Assembly (NCBI GenBank): GCA_024640205.1
Contig: JAHEFL010000149.1
Coordinates: 1 to 5,743 of the forward strand
Direction of reading: 5' to 3'
DNA: 5,743 nucleotides
From: Flavobacteriales bacterium
Lineage (GTDB): Bacteria > Bacteroidota > Bacteroidia > Flavobacteriales_F > PHOS-HE28
Positions 1 to 5,743 of the stretch are shown one piece after another. The position numbers were made by a program, and so were the translations under genes. The notes beneath the pieces are model-generated. The model did not search any database. It worked only from the letters and a program-made list of their open reading frames with translations, and was not told the DNA's origin. Each line of letters starts with the position of its first letter. Position 1 is the first letter of the stretch.

Positions 1-511
1 CACCGATCACGTTCATGATCACCTCCTTATAACCACCAACGGTTCCCTCGCTAACATCCACGACCTCCACCTTCCAGCCCTTTCCTTCCGCATACCGGCT
101 GTACATTTTATATAGATCACCCGCAAAAAGACTGGCTTCGTCACCCCCGGTCCCAGCACGGATCTCCATGGTGCAATTGCGCGCATCGTTCGGGTCCTTG
201 GGGACGAGCATCATGCGCACCTCCTCATCCATGGCTTCCAGGGATGCTCGGAGTGAATCCCGCTCCGAGCGGGCCATTTCGAGCACCTCAGCGTCCTTCT
301 CCACACGGAGCATTTCCTCCGCTCCGGCCAGATCTTCCACGAATTTGCGGTAGCGATGGAAAGCCAGATCGATGGGTTCCAATTCCCGGTAGCTCCGGTT
401 CAATTCGACGAACCGTTTCTGATCCGAAATGACGGACGGGTCCGCCAATTGCTTACCGATCTCTTCGCGTCTATCGTGCAGGGCCGCAAGCTTGTTCAAT
501 AGGCTGTTCAT
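1..511 (-). CDS. prfA: Peptide chain release factor 1 (RF1), N-terminal part, cut by the left window edge
   Basis: RF1 recognises UAA and UAG in the ribosomal A site and triggers release of the finished protein in the cytoplasm. The first 170 codons are visible, open from ATG at 511 to the edge; the family is usually about 355-360 residues, so roughly half is present. The start [20 protein letters not shown] is typical of the RF1/RF2 N-terminal helical domain. Residues 113-145 carry the PCRF signature, with [19 protein letters not shown] followed by KMYSRY, and [11 protein letters not shown] lies at 154-164. The codon-reading PxT motif and the catalytic GGQ loop would lie beyond the edge. RF2 is an alternative, but the sequence reads better as RF1 and no RF2-type programmed frameshift is seen here. 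It starts 16 bases after the purM stop without a clear Shine-Dalgarno sequence, so it is probably cotranscribed with purM. No frameshift is seen in the visible part. Confidence 0.95.
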   Translation of the reverse strand, partial: MNSLLNKLAALHDRREEIGKQLADPSVISDQKRFVELNRSYRELEPIDLAFHRYRKFVEDLAGAEEMLRVEKDAEVLEMARSERDSLRASLEAMDEEVRMMLVPKDPNDARNCTMEIRAGTGGDEASLFAGDLYKMYSRYAEGKGWKVEVVDVSEGTVGGYKEVIMNVIG

Positions 512-527
512 AGGGTGCCCGCCGTTC

Positions 528-1709
528 CTATGCGGTATAGTTGAACGTGCCGAACGGCGTGTAAAGGACCACCTCCTTCTTGTGCGAATCCTCCACCCTG
601 CCGATCACTTGCGCGTCCACACCGAATTGTTGGGAGATCGCGACGATCTCATTGGCGATGCTCTCCGGAACATAGAATTCCATCCGGTGGCCCATATTAA
701 AGACCTTGTACATCTCCTTCGGGTCCGTCCCGCTCAATTCGTGTATGACCTTGAACAAGGGTGGAATGGGGAGCAGATCATCCTTGACGATACGGAGGGC
801 ATCCACGAAGTGCAGCACCTTGGTCTGCGCCCCACCGCTGCAATGCACCATTCCATGGATCTGCGACCGATGCTTCTTGAGTAACTCATGCACGATCGGA
901 GCGTAGGTGCGAGTGGGAGAAAGAACCGCCCGACCAAGGTCCAACGAGGTGCCCTCCAAGGGATCCGTCAGCCGCGCCTTACCGCTGTACACCAATTCCT
1001 CAGGTAAATCCGGGTCAAAGGTCTCCGGATGATCATGGCCCGTGCGCTTGGCAAACACATCGTGCCGGGCACTGGTGAGTCCGTTACTACCCATTCCCGC
1101 ATTGTACTCCGCCTCATAGGTGGCCTGCCCATAGCTGGCCAGACCTACGATCACGTCCCCCGACCGGATCCGGGAATTATCCACCACCTTATCCCTTCGC
1201 ATCCGGCACACCACCGTGCTGTCCACTATCACGGTGCGGACCAGATCGCCAACATCCGCGGTTTCACCACCCGTACTGTGAATACCGATGCCCAGATCAC
1301 GCATCCGTTGGAGGAAGATCTCCGTCCCCTCAATGATTGCGGCGATCACCTCGCCGGGAATGATCCTCTTGTTCCGACCGATGGTACTGCTGAGCAGGAT
1401 ACCGTCCGTCGCGCCCACGCATAGCAGGTCATCCAGGTTCATGACGATCGCATCCTGCGCTATGCCATGCCAAACCCGGATATCACCGGTCTCTTTCCAA
1501 TAAGCATAAGCCAGGGAGGACTTCGTCCCCGCGCCATCCGCATGCATGACGATGCAGTGGTCCTTGCTGCCGGTCATCCGATCCTCCACGACCTTACAGA
1601 AGGCCTTGGGGAACAAGCCTTTATCCAGTGATGCAATGGCCTTATGGACGTCCTCCTTTGAAGCCGAGACACCGCGCTGCTCATATCTCGACGTGCCTGA
1701 TGTGCTCAT
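528..1709 (-). CDS. purM: Phosphoribosylformylglycinamidine cyclo-ligase (AIR synthetase)
   Basis: PurM closes the imidazole ring in de novo purine synthesis: FGAM plus ATP gives AIR, ADP and phosphate. The 393-residue product is complete and of the longer Bacteroidota type (E. coli PurM is about 345). Visible landmarks of the PurM/AIRS fold are [13 protein letters not shown] at 56-68 (ATP-binding region), [17 protein letters not shown] at 84-100, GGETADV at 147-153, [10 protein letters not shown] at 207-216, [11 protein letters not shown] at 263-273, HCSGGAQTK at 289-297 and [12 protein letters not shown] at 337-348. The last two match the C-terminal-domain motifs that read TGGG and FNMGVGM in E. 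coli. The ATG at 1709 is the first in frame and puts [15 protein letters not shown] at 8-22, as expected near the N-terminus of this subgroup. It follows a strong terminator by about 40 bases, so it probably has its own promoter, and it leads into prfA. No damage is seen. Confidence 0.97.
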   Translation of the reverse strand: MSTSGTSRYEQRGVSASKEDVHKAIASLDKGLFPKAFCKVVEDRMTGSKDHCIVMHADGAGTKSSLAYAYWKETGDIRVWHGIAQDAIVMNLDDLLCVGATDGILLSSTIGRNKRIIPGEVIAAIIEGTEIFLQRMRDLGIGIHSTGGETADVGDLVRTVIVDSTVVCRMRRDKVVDNSRIRSGDVIVGLASYGQATYEAEYNAGMGSNGLTSARHDVFAKRTGHDHPETFDPDLPEELVYSGKARLTDPLEGTSLDLGRAVLSPTRTYAPIVHELLKKHRSQIHGMVHCSGGAQTKVLHFVDALRIVKDDLLPIPPLFKVIHELSGTDPKEMYKVFNMGHRMEFYVPESIANEIVAISQQFGVDAQVIGRVEDSHKKEVVLYTPFGTFNYTA

Positions 1710-1719
1710 GGATCGGAAC

Positions 1720-1750
1720 GGTGGATAAAGCTGCTGGGCCGCTGTACAAA
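1720..1750 (-). promoter_or_regulatory. Weak candidate promoter for purM-prfA
   Basis: On the minus strand TTTG (1750-1747) is followed after exactly 19 bases by TATCCACC (1727-1720). The spacing fits the Bacteroidota pattern of TTTG at -33 and TAnnTTTG at -7, but the second box keeps only the leading TA. A promoter must lie somewhere in this short gap or inside the upstream gene, because an intrinsic terminator separates purM from the porE-like gene. The TTTG box lies in the U-tract of that terminator. A start here would give a leader of only a few bases. The assignment is tentative. Confidence 0.25.
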
Positions 1751-1784
1751 AAAGAAGAGCATCCCGACGTCCGGGATGCTCTTC
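1748..1784 (-). terminator. Rho-independent terminator of the porE-like gene
   Basis: A perfect 13-base-pair inverted repeat (arms 1754-1766 and 1772-1784, arm GAAGAGCATCCCG) encloses a 5-base loop. Read on the minus strand it is followed directly by six T (1753-1748). It begins 15 bases after the stop of the porE-like gene. On the plus strand no T-run follows, so it is directional. It separates the porE-like gene from purM. Confidence 0.9.
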
Positions 1785-1799
1785 GATATCCGTTCATTG

Positions 1800-3803
1800 C
1801 TAATTGTTCTGTGGAGGGGCAACGCCGTTCTCCTTGGGAACAAAGTCATAGCTGAGCACCTTCATTTCCGTACGGCGGTTCTGCTGGTGCGCAGCTTCCT
1901 GCTCCTCCTTGGTCTTCATCTTGTTGATCTCCGCATCGGTGATCCTTAGCACCGACTCTCCATATCCCTTGGGCACCATGCGCGCCGGATCGATACCGCG
2001 GCTTACCATATAATTCACACAGCTCTTCGCCCTGTTCTGTGAAAGGGTCATATTGTAGGCATCCTTACCACGGGAATCAGTGTGCGCCCTCAACTCAATG
2101 ATCAAGGTCGGGTTATTCACCATCACGTCGTAGAGATATTCCAAGGAATCCTTGCCAGCCTGGGTCAATGCGAACTCGTCGAACTCATACTGTACCTCAG
2201 GAAGGCTGATGATCTCATCAATGAACGGCTGCAGGAGATACTCTTTCACGAAGGTGGTGCTCTCACTTAACCCCACTGTCGTGATCTGGTCGTTCACTAC
2301 CAGATACCCTTCCTTTTCAGCAAGTATCGTGTAGCTGGTGTTCTCCTTGATGAATCGCCCTGTACCACTTTCAATGAATTCAAAGCCACCATTGTCATCG
2401 CTGATCGCGCTGAAATTGCTTCCGTCCGTTCCGACCACGCTCACAGTGGCACCTGGCAATGGTTGCTGCGTCTTCTTGTCGAACACGGTACCCTGCAACG
2501 CGAACTCCATATCCGGCAGGTAGAACCTCCAGATGTCATCCTGCCCGTTCCCTCCAGGGCGGTTCGATGTGAAGAATCCACGCTCCTCCTCACCGTCGAA
2601 CACGATGGCGAAGTCATCGTGTGCACTGTTCAATGGGGATTTCAGATTCTCTGTCGCTCCCCAAACCATGTCACCGGTAGGCTCCGAGCGGAACATATCC
2701 ATGCCTCCCATACCAGCGTAGCCATTGGAAGCGAAATACAAGCTGCCATCCTGCCGCACGAACGGAAAGAGTTCCGCCTTCGGGGTATTGATATCAGGGC
2801 CAAGATTCACAGGCTGGCCAACGGGCTTGCCCTCCTCGTTCAGTTTCACGACATACAGGTCCATGCCGCCTTTGTGGCCGGCCAGCTTGATGTTGCTCGC
2901 AAAGACCATATAACCATCGTTCGGAGCAATGGTCGGGTGCCCCACGGTGGTCGTATCATCCTTTCCAACATTGGCCTTCAAAGCCAGCATTTCCGGTTCA
3001 GCGTAGTTGTTCCCCACCTTTTTGCTCATCCAGATATCGCAACCATACACCTTCTTCTTCTCCATCGGGCAGCGCGTGAAGTACATGATCGTCCGCGTAC
3101 TATTGAACGCGGCACCACCTTCATTCCCGAAGCCATTGATGCTGGAAGGCAGTTTCACCGGCTCGCTCCATTTGCCGAGACGGTCCCGGGTGCTGGTGAA
3201 CAGGTCGCTGAAATTCTCCCCCAGGATCTGGTCCGTTTCCGTTCCGGTAGCCGCCTGTCGCGTACTGCTAAAGACCACGGTCTGGTTATTCTTATCCGCG
3301 AACGTCGGCGCGAAGTCGTACTGCGGTGTATTGAGCAGGACCTCCGGGTCCACATTGTATCGCGTTGGACTTTCCTGCCATTTGAGGGCCATTTCGCAGG
3401 AAGCCAGAGCGGCATCCGTCCGCATGTCGTTCGGTTTCTTCTCCTTGTACCGGTTGAATGCTTCGATGGCTTCAGCATATTTCCCTTGCTGACGTCTTGT
3501 CTCAGCCACCCAGTAATAAGTCACAGGGTCCTGGTGCTGCGCTTTGATCGCCTTATCGTACCAAACCTCGGCCTGTTGCATGTCACCAAGCATACGGTAA
3601 CTCTCCCCGACCTTGAAAATGAGCTCGGCCTTTTCACTGGGGGTCTTCTCCACCGTATATGCCTTTTTGTACAGCTCAATGGCATTGAAGAAATAGCCTT
3701 TGGCATAGGCCTCATCGGCCTCTTCCGCCAATTTGCTCTGAGCTATGGCCGCGGTAGCGAACAAACCGAGGGCCATGCAGGCCAGGAACTTCCGTATGAT
3801 CAT
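1800..3803 (-). CDS. porE: OmpA-family outer-membrane protein with TPR, PD40 propeller and CRD domains; PorE-like, probable type IX secretion component
   Basis: The 667-residue product is close in length to P. gingivalis PorE (about 670) and shares its domain order. Residues 1-21 form a signal peptide (MIIRKF, hydrophobic stretch, AIA before Q22). TPR-like helical repeats span about 24-143. A PD40/WD40-like propeller covers about 150-430, with repeated strands such as FSSTR (178), YFTR (241), FASN (301 and 357) and FTSNRPGG (411). A carboxypeptidase-regulatory-like domain follows at about 433-525 (LQGTVFDKKTQQPLPGATV). The OmpA C-terminal domain (about 530-652) has HTDSRG and LSQNRA. D576 and R591 are 15 residues apart, like the peptidoglycan-binding Asp and Arg of E. 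coli OmpA. PorE is known to tie the type IX translocon to peptidoglycan; that role here is inferred. Unlike PorE, reported as a lipoprotein, I see no lipobox. The ATG at 3803 is chosen because the signal peptide follows it. Upstream in-frame ATGs would run into glnN across a terminator. Paralogous OmpA partners of PorP/SprF share this layout, but no PorP/SprF gene is adjacent. The domain call is firm, the symbol less so. Confidence 0.88.
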   Translation of the reverse strand: MIIRKFLACMALGLFATAAIAQSKLAEEADEAYAKGYFFNAIELYKKAYTVEKTPSEKAELIFKVGESYRMLGDMQQAEVWYDKAIKAQHQDPVTYYWVAETRRQQGKYAEAIEAFNRYKEKKPNDMRTDAALASCEMALKWQESPTRYNVDPEVLLNTPQYDFAPTFADKNNQTVVFSSTRQAATGTETDQILGENFSDLFTSTRDRLGKWSEPVKLPSSINGFGNEGGAAFNSTRTIMYFTRCPMEKKKVYGCDIWMSKKVGNNYAEPEMLALKANVGKDDTTTVGHPTIAPNDGYMVFASNIKLAGHKGGMDLYVVKLNEEGKPVGQPVNLGPDINTPKAELFPFVRQDGSLYFASNGYAGMGGMDMFRSEPTGDMVWGATENLKSPLNSAHDDFAIVFDGEEERGFFTSNRPGGNGQDDIWRFYLPDMEFALQGTVFDKKTQQPLPGATVSVVGTDGSNFSAISDDNGGFEFIESGTGRFIKENTSYTILAEKEGYLVVNDQITTVGLSESTTFVKEYLLQPFIDEIISLPEVQYEFDEFALTQAGKDSLEYLYDVMVNNPTLIIELRAHTDSRGKDAYNMTLSQNRAKSCVNYMVSRGIDPARMVPKGYGESVLRITDAEINKMKTKEEQEAAHQQNRRTEMKVLSYDFVPKENGVAPPQNN

Positions 3804-3843
3804 CTGGTGCAGGATGGGTATGGTCCGATGGTTCAGGTCCGGG

Positions 3844-3872
3844 CGAAGATAAGGAGTTCCCTGAATGACAAT
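3844..3872 (-). promoter_or_regulatory. Candidate Bacteroidota-type promoter for the porE-like gene
   Basis: On the minus strand TATCTTCG (3851-3844) matches the Bacteroidota -7 consensus TAnnTTTG at all but one base. ATTG (3872-3869) lies 17 bases upstream as a possible -33 element, slightly closer than the usual 19-20. Transcription would start near 3838, giving a leader of about 35 bases before the ATG at 3803. It lies between the glnN terminator and the porE-like start, where a promoter is needed. Confidence 0.5.
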
Positions 3873-3881
3873 AGGCCGCAA

Positions 3882-3917
3882 TAAAAACAGCAAAAGAGGC
3901 CGATCAGCCTCTTTTGC
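3882..3917 (-). terminator. Rho-independent terminator of glnN
   Basis: A perfect 11-base-pair inverted repeat (arms 3890-3900 and 3907-3917, GCAAAAGAGGC with its complement) encloses a 6-base loop. On the minus strand it is followed by the T-rich tail TGTTTTTA. It begins 25 bases after the glnN stop codon. No T-run follows it on the plus strand. It implies that glnN and the porE-like gene are transcribed separately. Confidence 0.85.
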
Positions 3918-3942
3918 CATGGAACGGAAAGACCGGAAGGAG

Positions 3943-5743
3943 CTATCGCGTGAAGAGCAACTCCCGCATCTTGGGAAGGGGCCATAGACCATCATCCACC
4001 AACAGTTCCAATTTGTCGCTTTCATAGCGGATCCGGTCCAGGTAGGGTTTCACCTTGTCGCAGTAAGCGATGGCCTTGTCCCGGACATCCTCAATACGGT
4101 TCGCCTGCCGACGCGCCTCGATCATCTCATCCACGAGCGTCATGATGGCCGTGATACGCGCGCTGATCTCTTCGATCAGTTTCACCTGGGTGGCACTTGC
4201 CACTTCAGCCTTCTTGCCTGACAACACCTCCTTGATACCCCGCACATTTTCCAACAAGCGGTTCTGGTAACTGATGGCCGTTGGAACGATGTGGTTCTTG
4301 GACAGGTCACCAGCCACCCTGCTCTCGATCTGGATCTTGAGCATGTAGTTGTGAAGCTCGATCTCGTGCCGGGCATCCACTTCCACCTCGCTCAGCACTT
4401 CCATCTCCTTGAAGAGCCTCTTTGTTTCCTTCCTCGTCCACACGTCAAGGGCACGCGGTGTATCCTTCACATTGCTCAATCCGCGCTTCTTCGCTTCGAC
4501 CACCCATTCCTCACCGTAACCGTTGCCTTCGAACCGGATCTTCTTGCTCCGGGCGATGAGATCCCGAAGCACGCGCAGGATGGCCTCATCCTTCTTTGTA
4601 CCCTTCCCGATCAGCAGATCGACCTCGATCTTGAATTTCCTCAGCTGATCCGCCATGATGGTATTGAGCACCGTCATCGGACCTGCACAGTTGGCACTGC
4701 TTCCCACCGCGCGGAACTCGAACTTGTTCCCCGTGAAAGCGAAGGGACTGGTCCGGTTGCGATCCGTGTTGTCCAGCATCACCGCTGGGATGCGACCGAT
4801 ATCCAGCTTCAGTTCGGTCTTCAATTCGGGGCTCATCTTGCTCTTCACATTCTTCTCCAGTTCATCCAGCAGACCGGATAGATGCTCACCGATGAAGACA
4901 CTGATGATCGCAGGAGGTGCCTCATTCGCACCGAGCCGATGATCGTTCCCGGCACTCGCGATGCTGGCTCGCACCACATCCGCATGGTCATGGATGGCTG
5001 CGATGGTGTTCACGAAAAAGGTGAGGAATTGGAGATTTTCCTTGGGTGTTCTTGCCGGTTTCAACAGGTTCTTTCCGGTATCTGTCGCCAGGCTCCAGTT
5101 GTTGTGCTTACCGCTACCATTCACCCCTGCGTAGGGCTTCTCATGAAGCAGCACACGGAAGTCATGCTTCTGAGCCACCTTTTCCATGATGTCCATGAGC
5201 AGGACATTATGGTCCACCGCAAGATTCATTTCTTCGAAGACCGGCGCGCACTCGAACTGGTTCGGGGCGACCTCATTATGCCTCGTCTTCACTGGTATTC
5301 CGAGCATCAAGGCCTCGGTCTCGAAGTCGCGCATGAACGCCCGAACGCGATCAGGAATACTACCGAAATAATGATCCTCCAATTGCTGACCCTTGGCCGG
5401 GATGTGACCGAACAAGGCCCTGCCGGTCATCATGATGTCAGGACGGGCTACGAAAAGCGCTTTGTCGATGAGGAAATATTCCTGCTCCCAGCCCAGGGTG
5501 GTCACCACCTTTTTCACATCCCTGTCGAAATACTGGCATACTTCCGTCGCCGCCTCATCCACCGCTCTGATGGCCCGTAGCAACGGCATTTTATAATCGA
5601 GCGCCTCGCCCGTGTAGCTGATGAAGATGGTGGGGATGCACAGGGTGCGACCAATGACGAATGCGGGGCTGCTCGGGTCCCATGCAGTATACCCACGCGC
5701 TTCGAAGGTGTTGCGAATGCCTCCGCTGGGGAAACTGCTGGCA
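3943..5743 (-). CDS. glnN: Glutamine synthetase type III, C-terminal 599 residues, cut by the right window edge
   Basis: Glutamine synthetase makes glutamine from glutamate, ammonium and ATP in the cytoplasm. Type III enzymes are large (about 725 residues) dodecamers common in Bacteroidota; here the first 120-130 residues lie outside the window. The reading frame is open to the right edge, so the ATG at 5589 is internal: 51 codons before it encode SSFPSGGIRNTFEARGYTAW and GRTLCIPTIFISYTGEALDY, both family sequence. Numbering from the first visible full codon, WEQEYF (85-90) supplies metal-binding glutamates, followed by VKTRHNEVAPNQFE (151-164), EKPYAGVNGSGKHNNWSL (201-218, equivalent to the NGSGMH motif of type I), HRLGANEAPP (268-277) and DRNRTSPFAFTGNKFEFR (327-344, substrate-binding arginines). 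The helical C-terminus ends in DGLWPLPKMRELLF, a type III hallmark. All visible catalytic motifs are intact. It ends 139 bases before the porE-like start with its own terminator. Confidence 0.97.
   Translation of the reverse strand, partial: ASSFPSGGIRNTFEARGYTAWDPSSPAFVIGRTLCIPTIFISYTGEALDYKMPLLRAIRAVDEAATEVCQYFDRDVKKVVTTLGWEQEYFLIDKALFVARPDIMMTGRALFGHIPAKGQQLEDHYFGSIPDRVRAFMRDFETEALMLGIPVKTRHNEVAPNQFECAPVFEEMNLAVDHNVLLMDIMEKVAQKHDFRVLLHEKPYAGVNGSGKHNNWSLATDTGKNLLKPARTPKENLQFLTFFVNTIAAIHDHADVVRASIASAGNDHRLGANEAPPAIISVFIGEHLSGLLDELEKNVKSKMSPELKTELKLDIGRIPAVMLDNTDRNRTSPFAFTGNKFEFRAVGSSANCAGPMTVLNTIMADQLRKFKIEVDLLIGKGTKKDEAILRVLRDLIARSKKIRFEGNGYGEEWVVEAKKRGLSNVKDTPRALDVWTRKETKRLFKEMEVLSEVEVDARHEIELHNYMLKIQIESRVAGDLSKNHIVPTAISYQNRLLENVRGIKEVLSGKKAEVASATQVKLIEEISARITAIMTLVDEMIEARRQANRIEDVRDKAIAYCDKVKPYLDRIRYESDKLELLVDDGLWPLPKMRELLFTR

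Noticed and set aside
429..1424. Plus-strand open frames of 151 and 131 codons opposite purM.
   Set aside because: They are antisense to an intact purM and their translations show no recognisable motif.
2463..3884. A 473-codon open frame on the plus strand, antisense to the porE-like gene.
   Set aside because: It lies almost wholly opposite a gene with clear domains on the other strand, its translation shows no recognisable domain, and long antisense open frames are common at this G+C. It is a shadow of the real gene.
3804..4025. A 74-codon N-terminal extension of the porE-like gene, starting at ATG 4025.
   Set aside because: It would overlap the 3' end of glnN by 83 bases, read through the glnN terminator hairpin and the candidate promoter, and place the signal peptide at residue 75. 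The start at 3803 gives a proper signal peptide and the expected family length.
4291..5580. Plus-strand open frames of 196 and 232 codons opposite glnN.
   Set aside because: They are antisense to highly conserved glutamine synthetase sequence, show no family motifs and overlap each other's neighbouring frames without operon-like arrangement. They are shadows.
5581..5743. Possible non-coding region upstream of an ATG at 5589 for glutamine synthetase.
   Set aside because: The frame stays open to the window edge and encodes conserved type III glutamine synthetase residues (for example FEARGYTAWDP), so this stretch is coding and the ATG is internal.

Overview
The window carries four protein genes, all on the minus strand. 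In transcription order (right to left) they are a type III glutamine synthetase (5' part cut off), an outer-membrane OmpA-family protein with the PorE domain layout, the purine gene purM, and the first 170 codons of prfA (release factor 1), which runs off the left edge. Every stretch is accounted for, and the largest non-coding gap is about 140 bases.

The content points to the phylum Bacteroidota. The glutamine synthetase is the long type III form. PurM is the roughly 390-residue form with the [13 protein letters not shown] motif. The OmpA protein combines TPR, PD40 beta-propeller, carboxypeptidase-regulatory-like and OmpA C-terminal domains, as in the type IX secretion protein PorE. No start codon has a convincing Shine-Dalgarno sequence, and one intergenic region carries a box resembling the Bacteroidota TAnnTTTG -7 element. 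By eye the G+C is a little above half, high for typical Flavobacteriia but not for several environmental Bacteroidota lineages. I cannot place it more finely.

Layout: glnN occupies 3943 to the right edge and ends at an intrinsic terminator (3882-3917). A 139-base gap follows with a candidate promoter for the porE-like gene (1800-3803), which ends at a second strong terminator (1748-1784). About 40 bases further on, purM (528-1709) starts, and prfA follows 16 bases after its stop, so purM and prfA probably share a transcript. Each of the first two genes is a single transcription unit as far as the window shows.

The genes do not form one pathway. GSIII assimilates ammonium into glutamine, and purM sits in the purine pathway, which consumes glutamine at other steps. 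prfA ends translation, and the porE-like protein works at the cell envelope. This is an ordinary housekeeping region of a Bacteroidota chromosome. I searched both strands for mobile elements, CRISPR arrays, RNA genes and unusual repeats and saw none, and I found no evidence of an undescribed system.
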